Assembly (NCBI GenBank): GCA_050943535.1
Contig: JBMNPJ010000013.1
Span: 1-64,000, forward strand
Direction of reading: 5' to 3'
Origin: Massiliimalia sp050943535
GTDB taxonomy: Bacteria; Bacillota; Clostridia; Oscillospirales; Ruminococcaceae
Length of the DNA: 64,000 bases
Shown: piece after piece, positions 26,921 through 34,974 of the stretch
How the letters are laid out: each line of letters starts with the position of its first letter
Numbering within the stretch: the stretch's first letter is position 1
Notes under the pieces: generated by a model
Databases searched by the model: none
Told to the model about the DNA's origin: nothing
The model's input: the letters and a program-made list of their open reading frames with translations, nothing else
Made by a program: the position numbers and the translations under genes

Positions 26921-28754
26921 ATTTCCCTCCTTTTCGCTCCAACAGCCGGTTGGCTCCGCATCCGGCGCACTGTTCCCGACAGTTTGGGGTTGTCTGGGCA
27001 TTGGTTGCCCGCTCCCATTCCCGCCACAGGAATTCTTCGCTTACTCCGTAGTCCATGTGACTCCACGGGAAAACTTCGCCTTTTTCCCGGTGACGGTTTG
27101 CATAAAATTCTACAGTCAAGCCGCATTCTTCCATGGCTTCCAGCCAGCGGTCAAAATAAAAGTGCTCGTCCCAGCTGTCAAAATAGCAGCCCTTTTTCCA
27201 TGCCCGGTATACCACATCGCACAGACGCCGGTCCCCTCTGGCAAATACCGCTTCCAGTACAGAAGTTTTGCTAGCGTGATATTTAAAGGAAATTTTCCGG
27301 GAACGAATATGGTCTTTCATATGCATCTGTTTTTCTACGATGGTATCCAGATCATCCTGCCCAAACCACTGGAACGGTGTAAACGGTTTCGGCACAAAGG
27401 TAGAAACGGATACCGTTACATTCACCCCTCTGCCTTTGGGTCTGCCCGGCATATTGTAGTAAAGGTCTACAATCTTCTGCGCCAGGTCAATGATTCCTTC
27501 GCAGTCTTCCATGGTCTCGGTAGGAAGCCCCAGCATAAAGTACAGTTTTACGCCGGTATATCCCCCTTCAAAGGCAATCTGGCAGGAAGAAAAGATATCT
27601 TCTTCGGTTACGTTTTTATTAATCACATCCCGCATCCGCTGGGTTCCTGCTTCCGGCGCAAAGGTAAGGCCGCTTTTGCGCACCTTTTTCACCTTTTCCA
27701 ATAATTCCTCAGAAAAGTTGTCGATCCGCAGAGAAGGCAGGGAAAGGTTTACTTTGTTGTCCACAGAATAATCGATCATATCATCCAGCAATTCTGCAAT
27801 GCCGGAATAGTCGGAGGTACTCAGGGAGGACAGGGAAATTTCCTCATATCCGGTAGAAGCGCACAAGTCTTTTCCCTGTGAGCACAGTACCTGAGGATTC
27901 TTTTCCCGCAAAGGCCGGTAAATAAAGCCTGCCTGGCAGAAACGGCATCCTCGGATGCATCCCCGCATCAATTCTACCATAGCGCGGTCATGAACTGCTT
28001 CCACAAAAGGCACCACAAATTTGTCAGGGTAGTAAGTTTTGCTCATATCCTGAATAATCCGTTTTTTCACCTTTGCCGGTGCGCCATGAGTCGGGGTAAT
28101 TTCTTTTACCCTGCCGTCTTCATGGTAGGTTACCTGATAAAAAGCAGGCACATAAATGCCTTCAATCTGGCACGCCTGTTCCAAAAATTGTTCTTTGCTC
28201 CAGCCTTCCAGCTTGGCTTTGCGGTACAGATCGGTGAGCTCTACAATAACCTCTTCCCCTTCACCGGGCATAAACAGATCCACAAATTCCGCAATGGGTT
28301 CCGGGTTGCAGGCACAAGGGCCCCCAGCCACTACCAGATTTTTTAAATCCGGACGGTCTTTGGCATATACCGGGATTCCGCCCAGATCCAGCATATTCAG
28401 AATATTGGTGAAGGAAAGCTCATACTGTAGGGTAAACCCGATGATATCAAAATCGGATAAGGGGTCAAAACTTTCCAGTCCGTACAAGGCGATCCCGTTT
28501 TCCCGCATTTTTTCTTCCATGTCGGTCCAAGGGGCAAACACCCGCTCGCACCAGCAGTAGTCCTGCTCGTTGAGCAAACCGTAAAGAATCTTCATCCCCA
28601 AATGGGACATCCCAATTTCATAGGTATCCGGAAAACAAAAGGCAAACCGTACATCCACCTTATTTTTATCTTTCATCACACTGTTGACTTCTCCGCCCAC
28701 ATAGCGTCCGGGCTTTTCTACATCCAACAGGATTTTTTCCAGCTTTTCGTTCAA
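26910..28754 (-). CDS. B12-binding-domain radical SAM protein (TIGR03960 type)
   Basis: A protein of about 614 aa. The N-terminal B12-binding-like Rossmann domain (about 30-190) is followed by a radical-SAM core with the cluster motif CIRGCRFCQAG (CxxxCxxC) and LRIDNFSEELL, then a C-terminal extension ending in Cys pairs (NCREQCAGCG). The substrate is unknown. I start it at TTG 28754 because AAAGGAAGTGG precedes it and the encoded NEKLEKILLDVEKPGRYVGG is where family members begin. It overlaps the DUF2344 gene. In many Firmicutes this pair leads into rng, rplU and rpmA; none of those follows here. Confidence 0.92.
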   Translation of the reverse strand: MNEKLEKILLDVEKPGRYVGGEVNSVMKDKNKVDVRFAFCFPDTYEIGMSHLGMKILYGLLNEQDYCWCERVFAPWTDMEEKMRENGIALYGLESFDPLSDFDIIGFTLQYELSFTNILNMLDLGGIPVYAKDRPDLKNLVVAGGPCACNPEPIAEFVDLFMPGEGEEVIVELTDLYRKAKLEGWSKEQFLEQACQIEGIYVPAFYQVTYHEDGRVKEITPTHGAPAKVKKRIIQDMSKTYYPDKFVVPFVEAVHDRAMVELMRGCIRGCRFCQAGFIYRPLREKNPQVLCSQGKDLCASTGYEEISLSSLSTSDYSGIAELLDDMIDYSVDNKVNLSLPSLRIDNFSEELLEKVKKVRKSGLTFAPEAGTQRMRDVINKNVTEEDIFSSCQIAFEGGYTGVKLYFMLGLPTETMEDCEGIIDLAQKIVDLYYNMPGRPKGRGVNVTVSVSTFVPKPFTPFQWFGQDDLDTIVEKQMHMKDHIRSRKISFKYHASKTSVLEAVFARGDRRLCDVVYRAWKKGCYFDSWDEHFYFDRWLEAMEECGLTVEFYANRHREKGEVFPWSHMDYGVSEEFLWREWERATNAQTTPNCREQCAGCGANRLLERKGGKCVE

Positions 28755-28861
28755 AATTCCACTTCCTTTTCCACGAATGGTTGATAACGGGGAGTAGCGC
28801 AAAATATCGCGTCACTCCCCCAAATCTTTGTCATCGATTGATTTTCTGATGGACTCTGCCG

Positions 28862-31477
28862 TTATTCCGACAAACGATAGCACTTTTGCACCAAAAGGCT
28901 TACCAGCAGCGCCGCAATCTCATAAACACACAGCACAAAATTGGTCAGCTGGTCAATGCTTGCCAGCAAGGTAAAGGCGGCAAACAACAAAAGCGCCACT
29001 CCAATGGAAACAAAGTTCACCAGCATTCCCAGACGGATCGGTTTTCCCAGCCGTTTGGCGTACAGGAATGAATACAGGTACGCCGGTAAAGTCCCGTTGT
29101 TGGACACTGCGCCGTTGGCGCTTTCCTTGGTCTGGGACATTTCCTTGGTTTCTTTATATAGTCTGGATGGAATCACCCGGAAAGAATTTTCCGGCATCCG
29201 GAAGACCCGTCCCAATTCTGCCGCGGTTAAAAAGGGATCTACTGTTTTAATCACGCAGACTGCATTGTTGTTGTAAACATCTACCAGCATGTCCCGAATC
29301 TCTTCATCGGCTGTGATCCCAAAGACAAATACTGCACCCAGCTCTCCTTCGGTGGAGAAGTATACCAGATTCTTATTCTGCTCGCGGTATTTCTGCTCAA
29401 ACCGTTCGCTGGGTACCCGAACATTGTGGTTAATCATCATTTCCCGGGAACCGATCAGCACCCGGCGGTTTCCCAGCCATGCGGAAATCCCCATACCGTC
29501 TTCATAAATCACCGTGTCCACAGGATCCAGATACTCTTTTTTCTGGTTGCAGATATTTAAAAACACATCACTGAGGATACTCTTGGTTTCACACAGAACA
29601 CTGGCCGTATCCTGAATGACATGAGCAATATTGGTAAAGGTATTGATGCTGTACAGCACCACGTTTTTTGCCGGGAATAAATCCCCTGCGTTAATCAGTG
29701 CCGCATTGATATCGCTGCAGTTGTCTACTGCGTTGTATCCCAGCACAGCTCCTCCCATCCTGGAAATCAGTTTGGAGCACCGAAGCAGCGGATAATTGAC
29801 CACAAACAAATTGACCGAACCGGCTCCTGCCAGCAAAATTCCGGTCAGCGCCGTAAACGCCATAAACATGTCGTATCCCATGACGAGAGCAATCACAGCC
29901 ACCAATAGCCCCACGCCGCATACCACAGGAACCGTATATTTGGCAATATAGTCGGTTAAATCTTCACTGAAAGACTCGGTAAAAAACTGGGAGAGAAACG
30001 GCGTCTTTTTATTATATACTAGACAGGGGTCTTCTTCCCCATTTCCCCGCACAAAGTCCTCAGCCATAACCTGATTATCCATCACCGTGACAGAATACTT
30101 TTCTCCATCACCGGATACAAACTGAAAATTCCGCTGAATCCGCTCCATGGCCATCAGCTTTCCGCATATCGCCAAAAGCAGAACCACAAATAAAAGCGGG
30201 GTATACACCTGAACATAAGCACTGTTTACCGATTCTGGGGAGATGAGCAGCACTGCCTGAAAAATCACCATCATAGCAAACCCAATGCTGTAAAGGGAGT
30301 ACCTGCCTGGCTTTTTATGAATCAGACGAAGCAGTCCATCTCGGATCATATCAAAACATACCACACCTGCTCCTATGGTCAGAACCAGGTTGATACAGCA
30401 GTAAGAAAAGGGACTTCTTAAAGGATCCAGCCAAATCACCGGATTTTCCACTTCCCGGGTATTGAGAAAGGTAATCAGTCCGGTCACCGCCAGCAAAGCC
30501 AGCAGTAAAATCCCTTTGATTTTTAAGGATCGTTTCAACTCGTGAATACACCGCTGAGCCAGATCCGTTTGTCCCGGAACATTGTATTCACTCAGGCGGG
30601 TATCCGCAGATTCGACCATCTCTTCCTGAAGATTTTTCTTCCATTCACGAATATACCGGGAAGACAATTCCTGCATCTCTTCCGGCACCGGATTTTCTTC
30701 CACCACCGGAACTTCATCCGTAGGGGTTTCCCCGGGAACATAGGCTTTAATCGGCCCCTGCTGAATCACCCGGGTAGCCTCTTGGCCTTTTTCCTGCTGA
30801 GCGTCCATTTCCGGCTGATCCGCCTGAGATGGGGCAGCCGCTTCTGCTGCCGGTTCATTGGGAATTTCCTGGGTGGATTCCATCCCCTCAGAAAGAGGCT
30901 TTTGAGTCTCTTCCGGTTCTGGTTCCGGATCCGGTTCCATTTTTCCCGCTGACATGACCTGATCCGGGATGACCTCTACCTTGGGAGAATTCAGTTCGGT
31001 TTTCAGCGTAAAATTCTGTACCGCTTTTTCCCGGTTCTTTTTCAAAGTCATATATTTTAAATGGGTATTGTGCAGTGCTTGTTTTTTCTCTGCATCCTCA
31101 TCCACAGGAACCGGAGATTCCGGTTGCTGCGGTGCAGGCACGGTTTCCCCATCCTGTTCTGCTTTGGGTGGCACACTGCCCGGTCCCCCAGGAGCAGGCA
31201 CCGCATAAGGAGAAGCTCCCAAAGGCGCTGCCGGTGTGTGTGCATCCTCAGCCTCTGCCGGTTCCCCCGGTGTACTGACCGTTACAGAAGATTCTGATTT
31301 TTGCGGATCCACTTCGGACTGCGGAGTCTGGTTTTCCAGATTGCCATACACCTGTTTTAATAAAATATTGGTATCATATTTTTTTAGCTTTTCTTCATAC
31401 CGCTCATCTTCCACTTCAGAAAGTTCGGTGGTCAGCTGGTCTAAAATATCATCGATGTTTGACCCGTCTCTGGGCAT
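28862..31477 (-). CDS. Degenerate P1B-type ATPase-like membrane protein
   Basis: An 871-aa protein. Residues 1-320 are low-complexity, rich in Pro, Glu and Gln. The rest has the 4-2-2 membrane layout of P1B metal ATPases: four TMs at about 338-455, an actuator-like cytoplasmic stretch, two TMs near 530-580, a cytoplasmic stretch of about 220 residues, and two C-terminal TMs. The segment NRRVLIGSREMMINHNV matches the P1B nucleotide-domain pattern. Catalytic motifs are missing: no DKTGT phosphorylation site, no TGE in the actuator, and no CPC in the sixth helix (GAGSVNLFVVNYP instead). It is therefore probably non-catalytic. It lies between the radical-SAM genes and rlmB. Confidence 0.72.
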   Translation of the reverse strand: MPRDGSNIDDILDQLTTELSEVEDERYEEKLKKYDTNILLKQVYGNLENQTPQSEVDPQKSESSVTVSTPGEPAEAEDAHTPAAPLGASPYAVPAPGGPGSVPPKAEQDGETVPAPQQPESPVPVDEDAEKKQALHNTHLKYMTLKKNREKAVQNFTLKTELNSPKVEVIPDQVMSAGKMEPDPEPEPEETQKPLSEGMESTQEIPNEPAAEAAAPSQADQPEMDAQQEKGQEATRVIQQGPIKAYVPGETPTDEVPVVEENPVPEEMQELSSRYIREWKKNLQEEMVESADTRLSEYNVPGQTDLAQRCIHELKRSLKIKGILLLALLAVTGLITFLNTREVENPVIWLDPLRSPFSYCCINLVLTIGAGVVCFDMIRDGLLRLIHKKPGRYSLYSIGFAMMVIFQAVLLISPESVNSAYVQVYTPLLFVVLLLAICGKLMAMERIQRNFQFVSGDGEKYSVTVMDNQVMAEDFVRGNGEEDPCLVYNKKTPFLSQFFTESFSEDLTDYIAKYTVPVVCGVGLLVAVIALVMGYDMFMAFTALTGILLAGAGSVNLFVVNYPLLRCSKLISRMGGAVLGYNAVDNCSDINAALINAGDLFPAKNVVLYSINTFTNIAHVIQDTASVLCETKSILSDVFLNICNQKKEYLDPVDTVIYEDGMGISAWLGNRRVLIGSREMMINHNVRVPSERFEQKYREQNKNLVYFSTEGELGAVFVFGITADEEIRDMLVDVYNNNAVCVIKTVDPFLTAAELGRVFRMPENSFRVIPSRLYKETKEMSQTKESANGAVSNNGTLPAYLYSFLYAKRLGKPIRLGMLVNFVSIGVALLLFAAFTLLASIDQLTNFVLCVYEIAALLVSLLVQKCYRLSE

Positions 31478-31506
31478 GATAAAATCTCTCCCCCTCCGTT
31501 ATGGAA

Positions 31507-32343
31507 TTATTTTGCCTGCAGCCCCAATCTCTGCCGGGAAATTTCGTACATTAAAATTCCAGCGGCTACAGAAGCATTTAAAGAATTAATCTGTCCGTTC
31601 ATGGGCAGACTGACTACAAAATCAGATTGTTCTTTGACAATACGAGAAACCCCTCTGCCTTCAGAACCAATAACCAAAGCCACACCGCCCCGATAATCGG
31701 TTTGACACCATGGGGTTCCGTCCATATCTGCAGAATAAACCCATACGCCTTCTTTTTTCAGGGTTTCAATTGCCTGGGTTAAATTTGCGACCCGGCATAC
31801 AGGCACCACGCTGGCTGCCCCTGCAGAGGTCTTGTACACCACCTGGGTCAGGCTGGCACTTCTCCGTTTAGGGATAACCACCCCATGCACCCCTACTGCT
31901 TCTGCAGTACGAATGATTGCACCCAGATTGTGGGGGTCTTCAATTTCGTCACAGATTACCACAAAAGGCGCTTCGTTCCGTTCCTCGGCAATCTTTAAAA
32001 TATCTTCCAGTTCCACATATTCCGCTACGCTGGCAACTGCTACCACACCTTGATGGTTGACACCGCCGCTGAGGGAATCCAGTTTCTGCTGGGTTACCGT
32101 TTTTATCACAATTTTCTTTTCTTTTGCCAGTGCAATAATCCGGCTCATACTTCCGCCAGTGGCGGTCTGGAGCAAATAAATTACATCAATTTGACGATCG
32201 GTGCGCAGCACTTCCATGACGGCATTTCTGCCTGCAATGACATCGCTGCGAGCCTCTGCCGGTTCTCTGTGTTCACTGCGGTTTTGCCGTTTGCCGTTAT
32301 ATTTTTCTCCAGTATTTTTTCTTCCCTGTTTTTGATATTCCAA
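31507..32343 (-). CDS. rlmB: 23S rRNA (guanosine-2'-O-)-methyltransferase RlmB-type
   Basis: A 278-aa TrmH-family SPOUT methyltransferase that modifies G2251-type positions in 23S rRNA. The N-terminal substrate-binding domain begins with VIAGRNAVMEVLRT. The knotted SAM site is formed by HNLGAIIRTAEAVG, LVIGSEGRGVSR and SLNASVAAGILMYE, the three SPOUT motifs. A 35-residue basic, Gln/Lys-rich N-terminal tail precedes the domain. It is followed 30 bp later by the P-type-ATPase-like gene. Confidence 0.93.
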   Translation of the reverse strand: MEYQKQGRKNTGEKYNGKRQNRSEHREPAEARSDVIAGRNAVMEVLRTDRQIDVIYLLQTATGGSMSRIIALAKEKKIVIKTVTQQKLDSLSGGVNHQGVVAVASVAEYVELEDILKIAEERNEAPFVVICDEIEDPHNLGAIIRTAEAVGVHGVVIPKRRSASLTQVVYKTSAGAASVVPVCRVANLTQAIETLKKEGVWVYSADMDGTPWCQTDYRGGVALVIGSEGRGVSRIVKEQSDFVVSLPMNGQINSLNASVAAGILMYEISRQRLGLQAK

Positions 32344-32621
32344 ATCAATCTTCCTTTTCCAAAATCCTATAAAACAAATCCTATTTTATTTTCATAAAGC
32401 CTGCAAAAATCACCTTTTCAGGCAATAAATCCCTTTTTTAGAGACAAAATTTCTATTAAAGCTTATTATACCATACCTGCGACAAAAATGCACTCATTTT
32501 GTTCCAGGATTTTCTGGAAAGAAATCCCTCAAAAATATAAAATTTGCATCGTAGAAAATCTGTTTTCCCCTCTCTTTGAAATGGAAAAGGATCTTTTGTG
32601 GCTCTGCCGTCTTACGCCTGT

Positions 32622-32666
32622 CTTTCAAAATGCAGGATTATATTCTCGATTCCTGCATTTTGAAAG
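32622..32666. repeat. Perfect 16-bp inverted repeat
   Basis: CTTTCAAAATGCAGGA (32622-32637) and its exact reverse complement (32651-32666) are separated by 13 bp. There is no T-run, so it is not a typical terminator, and no gene is adjacent. It lies in the 700-bp gene-free stretch 32344-33047. Confidence 0.85.
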
Positions 32667-32779
32667 CAGTGATTTTTCACCTTCCCCATTTCAGGAAATA
32701 CTATATCTTGTAGTGCCCCGAAAATACATTTTCTTCAAAAAATCGGGATATACTCTTTGTATGTGTCAATTTGTAAATT

Positions 32780-32898
32780 TTTTCAACATTTTCATTTTCC
32801 ACTTTTCCTTGGGGAAAATATGGTGTTTTCCACACTTTCCACTGTGTTTTCAACAACAAATAAAATTTCTTTCCACATTTTCCACCGGGTTTTCAACA
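32780..32898 (+). repeat. Cluster of eight DnaA-box-like 9-mers
   Basis: TTTTCMACN-type 9-mers on one strand begin at 32780, 32795, 32826, 32835, 32847, 32869, 32878 and 32890. Two triplets share the same internal spacing (9 then 12 bp), so a block of about 30 bp is repeated 43 bp downstream. Compared with the canonical TTATCCACA, the best copy (TTTTCCACA at 32826) differs by one base. Surroundings are AT-rich. A replication-related role is inference only. Confidence 0.6.
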
Positions 32899-33047
32899 GG
32901 AATCTTTTGAAAAAATTTTTACAGTTTGTATATTTCCCGCTTTTCGGGGCATCCTTCTTCTTGTAGATGGAAGTTTTTTCCTAAAAGAATGTTTCCCCTG
33001 CATTTTCAGAAAAAAACTCCGCAAAAAACAGGAAAGAAGGCTGCAAA

Positions 33048-33311
33048 TTGATACGAGGCGTAAATAAAAACATTATTGAAGTACTCAACCCAGAGGACGA
33101 ATACTTTGAAAAAATTATCTTTTTTCTCAACCCCAATACCCAGGCAGAGCAAACACTGCTTTCCAGCAAAACAGACGAATATGTGACGCGTCTTTCCAAC
33201 CAGGTAAAGCACCGAGGCGCCTCCTTTCACAGGCTGCGTTCGGTTTTATCACTGGGTGCTGCAGCCGGTTTAGGCGCAGCAGCAGTTTACTGCGCACAAT
33301 GGCTTTTATAA
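33048..33311 (+). CDS. Small conserved-looking protein, function unknown
   Basis: An 87-aa protein with N-terminal block GVNKNIIEVLNPEDEYFEKIIFFLNP, a polar middle and a C-terminal hydrophobic segment (about 67-87: LSLGAAAGLGAAAVYCAQWL) that could be a membrane anchor. I have an impression that similar short proteins occur widely in Clostridia but cannot name a family. The ribosome site is GGAAAGAAGG. It has its own strong terminator, so it is a single-gene unit next to the DnaA-box-like cluster. Confidence 0.75.
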   Translation: MIRGVNKNIIEVLNPEDEYFEKIIFFLNPNTQAEQTLLSSKTDEYVTRLSNQVKHRGASFHRLRSVLSLGAAAGLGAAAVYCAQWLL

Positions 33312-33314
33312 AAC

Positions 33315-33357
33315 AAACTGAGACTGCCGCAAACAATGTTTGCGGCAGTCTCAGTTT
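33315..33357. terminator. Bidirectional terminator
   Basis: A perfect 20-bp stem AAACTGAGACTGCCGCAAAC with its complement and a 3-nt loop, between convergent genes. Confidence 0.85.
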
Positions 33358-33384
33358 ATAGAGAAAGAATCTATTAAGAAAAAA

Positions 33385-34074
33385 TCATTCCACTGGACGG
33401 GATGTGAGGAATCCAATAGCACGCTCGATAGAATCCCGAGAATTTCCCCAGTCCGCTTCTTCTTTATTGTTGCGGTAGTCAAACATGCTGCAGTAATGAG
33501 AAACATCTTTCTGGATTTCGTCCAGCGCATTTTGATATAATTTTCCGCTCACCTCTAAAAACTGAGGCAGTACTTTTTTATCCATTCCCTCTCTGGCATA
33601 AGCAGTCAGTTGGCGATAATGGGGCAAGCACAGCATTTTCTGTTCTCCGTACAGGGTACGGAACTCTTCACTTTGCGCATACAGCTTTAAAATGGTATCA
33701 AACATCCGCTGCTGTGCCCAGTCAATTTTATCGCAGACAAAACAGCTGGCTTTTTGGGGTTCCATCTTTTTCTTTTTGAAGAAGCCTCCGGTAGACCCGC
33801 CCTGTTCAATGCCTTTTTTCTGCAGTTCTTTTAAATGACTTTCCAGCATCAGCGCCAAAGACAACCGGTTTTTCCGCTTCATCATTTTGTCAAAATGCAG
33901 CTTACAGAAGCCCTTTTCATTGGTTTCAATACGGACATCCGGTTCCATCATCGCGGCACCCATAATATATTCCACACATCTTTCTTCCAGCACATCCCGC
34001 ATAGTGCAGATGGGGCATCCGCATTTGGGCTCGAACACTTCGTTGACTGGAATGGTATAAATACTGTCTTTCAT
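33385..34074 (-). CDS. DUF6062-family protein
   Basis: A 229-aa soluble protein. Four Cys/His clusters are spaced through it: CGCPIC near residue 18, GFCKLHF near 55, CFVC near 116 and MLCLPHY near 146. This pattern suggests metal binding (zinc or an iron-sulfur site). Length and the N-terminal YTIPVNEVFE..CGCPIC block fit DUF6062, a clostridial family with no known role. It stands alone; the upstream side holds repeat A8. Confidence 0.82.
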   Translation of the reverse strand: MKDSIYTIPVNEVFEPKCGCPICTMRDVLEERCVEYIMGAAMMEPDVRIETNEKGFCKLHFDKMMKRKNRLSLALMLESHLKELQKKGIEQGGSTGGFFKKKKMEPQKASCFVCDKIDWAQQRMFDTILKLYAQSEEFRTLYGEQKMLCLPHYRQLTAYAREGMDKKVLPQFLEVSGKLYQNALDEIQKDVSHYCSMFDYRNNKEEADWGNSRDSIERAIGFLTSRPVE

Positions 34075-34171
34075 GACTGCTCCTCCTATTTTTCAGGTAC
34101 GAACTTAGTTCTTTTGATTTATTATACCATAAATTTGAAAGACACAAAATATTTTTTGACTTTCAGGACAA

Positions 34172-34350
34172 CACCGCCGGCTAAGAGCCGGAGCAAAAGG
34201 CCTACGGCACATACTCTGTCAATCAAACGGAAATATTAAATCATTTCCTCTCAGCTGACAGAACACGGGCGCAGCCTCTTCGGGTCCAGGGGTGTGAACC
34301 CCTGGCCGACGGTCTAAGGGATTCACGCAATAGTCCTGCGGACTTTTGCT
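34172..34350. repeat. Family A interspersed repeat (copy A8)
   Basis: Begins CGCCGGCTAAGAGCCGG, with an interior CTGTCAATCAAACGGAAATA, TTTCCTCTCAGCTGACAG, a diverged right arm, the module CCAGGGGTGTGAACCCCTGG and a fresh tail (CTAAGGGATTC..GAATCCC). It occupies most of the 34075-34464 gap; the rest is a terminator. Confidence 0.75.
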
Positions 34351-34408
34351 CCCCTTAAGAATCCCAAAATATAAAATCTTTTCTTATTCTATGCTTTTTA
34401 ATAGTTTA

Positions 34409-34438
34409 ACGGGGCTGCCGAATTATCGGCAGCCCCGT
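34409..34438. terminator. Terminator downstream of ilvN
   Basis: A perfect 12-bp stem ACGGGGCTGCCG with its complement, loop AATTAT, lies 27 bp past the ilvN stop. Confidence 0.75.
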
Positions 34439-34464
34439 TTTATGGTTTTCTATTGTAATTCCCC

Positions 34465-34962
34465 TCAGCTCAGTCGGGAAGGTCCCTTCTGCAAAGCAAT
34501 GGTTCCGGTACGCACAACCTCTAAAATACCGTATGGCTTTAGCAGTTCTTCCATAATTTCCAGACGGTCAGTCGTATCAGAAGTTTCCAGCGTAATGCTG
34601 TTTGCACTGATATCAGAAATTTTTGACTGCATAATTTTCGCAATGTCGGTAATATCCCCACGGGTTTCGGCAGTACAGGATACTTTGACCAGCATCAGTT
34701 CCCGGCTGATGGATTCTCCGGCGGAAAGGCGCTTGAGCTTGATCACATCCACCAGCTTATTCAGCTGTTTTTCCACCTGTTCCACAGTATAGTCATCCCC
34801 GTTGACAATAATGGTAATGCGGGAAATGGTGGGATCATCGGTAATTCCCACGGCCAAACTGTCAATATTAAATCCTCTGCGGGAGAATAATCCGGAAATC
34901 CGGGACAAAACCCCTGCACGGTTTTCTACCAAAATTGAAATGGTGTGTTTCATAAATCCCAT
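34465..34962 (-). CDS. ilvN: Acetolactate synthase small (regulatory) subunit
   Basis: A 165-aa regulatory subunit of acetohydroxyacid synthase, which confers valine feedback inhibition and stimulates the catalytic subunit. The N-terminal ACT domain reads HTISILVENRAGVLSRISGLFSRRGFNIDSLAVG, split here into its known parts: the ENRAGVLSR ligand loop and the RGFNIDSL strand. The C-terminal domain contains RELMLVKV and EVVRTGTIALQKG. Length is normal. It lies 12 bp after ilvB on the same message. Confidence 0.96.
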   Translation of the reverse strand: MGFMKHTISILVENRAGVLSRISGLFSRRGFNIDSLAVGITDDPTISRITIIVNGDDYTVEQVEKQLNKLVDVIKLKRLSAGESISRELMLVKVSCTAETRGDITDIAKIMQSKISDISANSITLETSDTTDRLEIMEELLKPYGILEVVRTGTIALQKGPSRLS

Positions 34963-34974
34963 CCTTTCTTCCCC

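Noticed and set aside
26874..27704. Plus-strand frame inside the B12-radical-SAM gene
   Set aside because: Antisense shadow; the minus strand has the CxxxCxxC cluster motif.
32488..32910. 140-codon frame in the gap after rlmB
   Set aside because: Phe-rich, crosses the inverted repeat and the DnaA-box-like array, and has no ribosome site.
32344..33047. Calling this region the chromosomal oriC
   Set aside because: No dnaA, dnaN, rpmH or gidA nearby, no strand switch of genes, and box sequences deviate from canonical; kept only as a finding.
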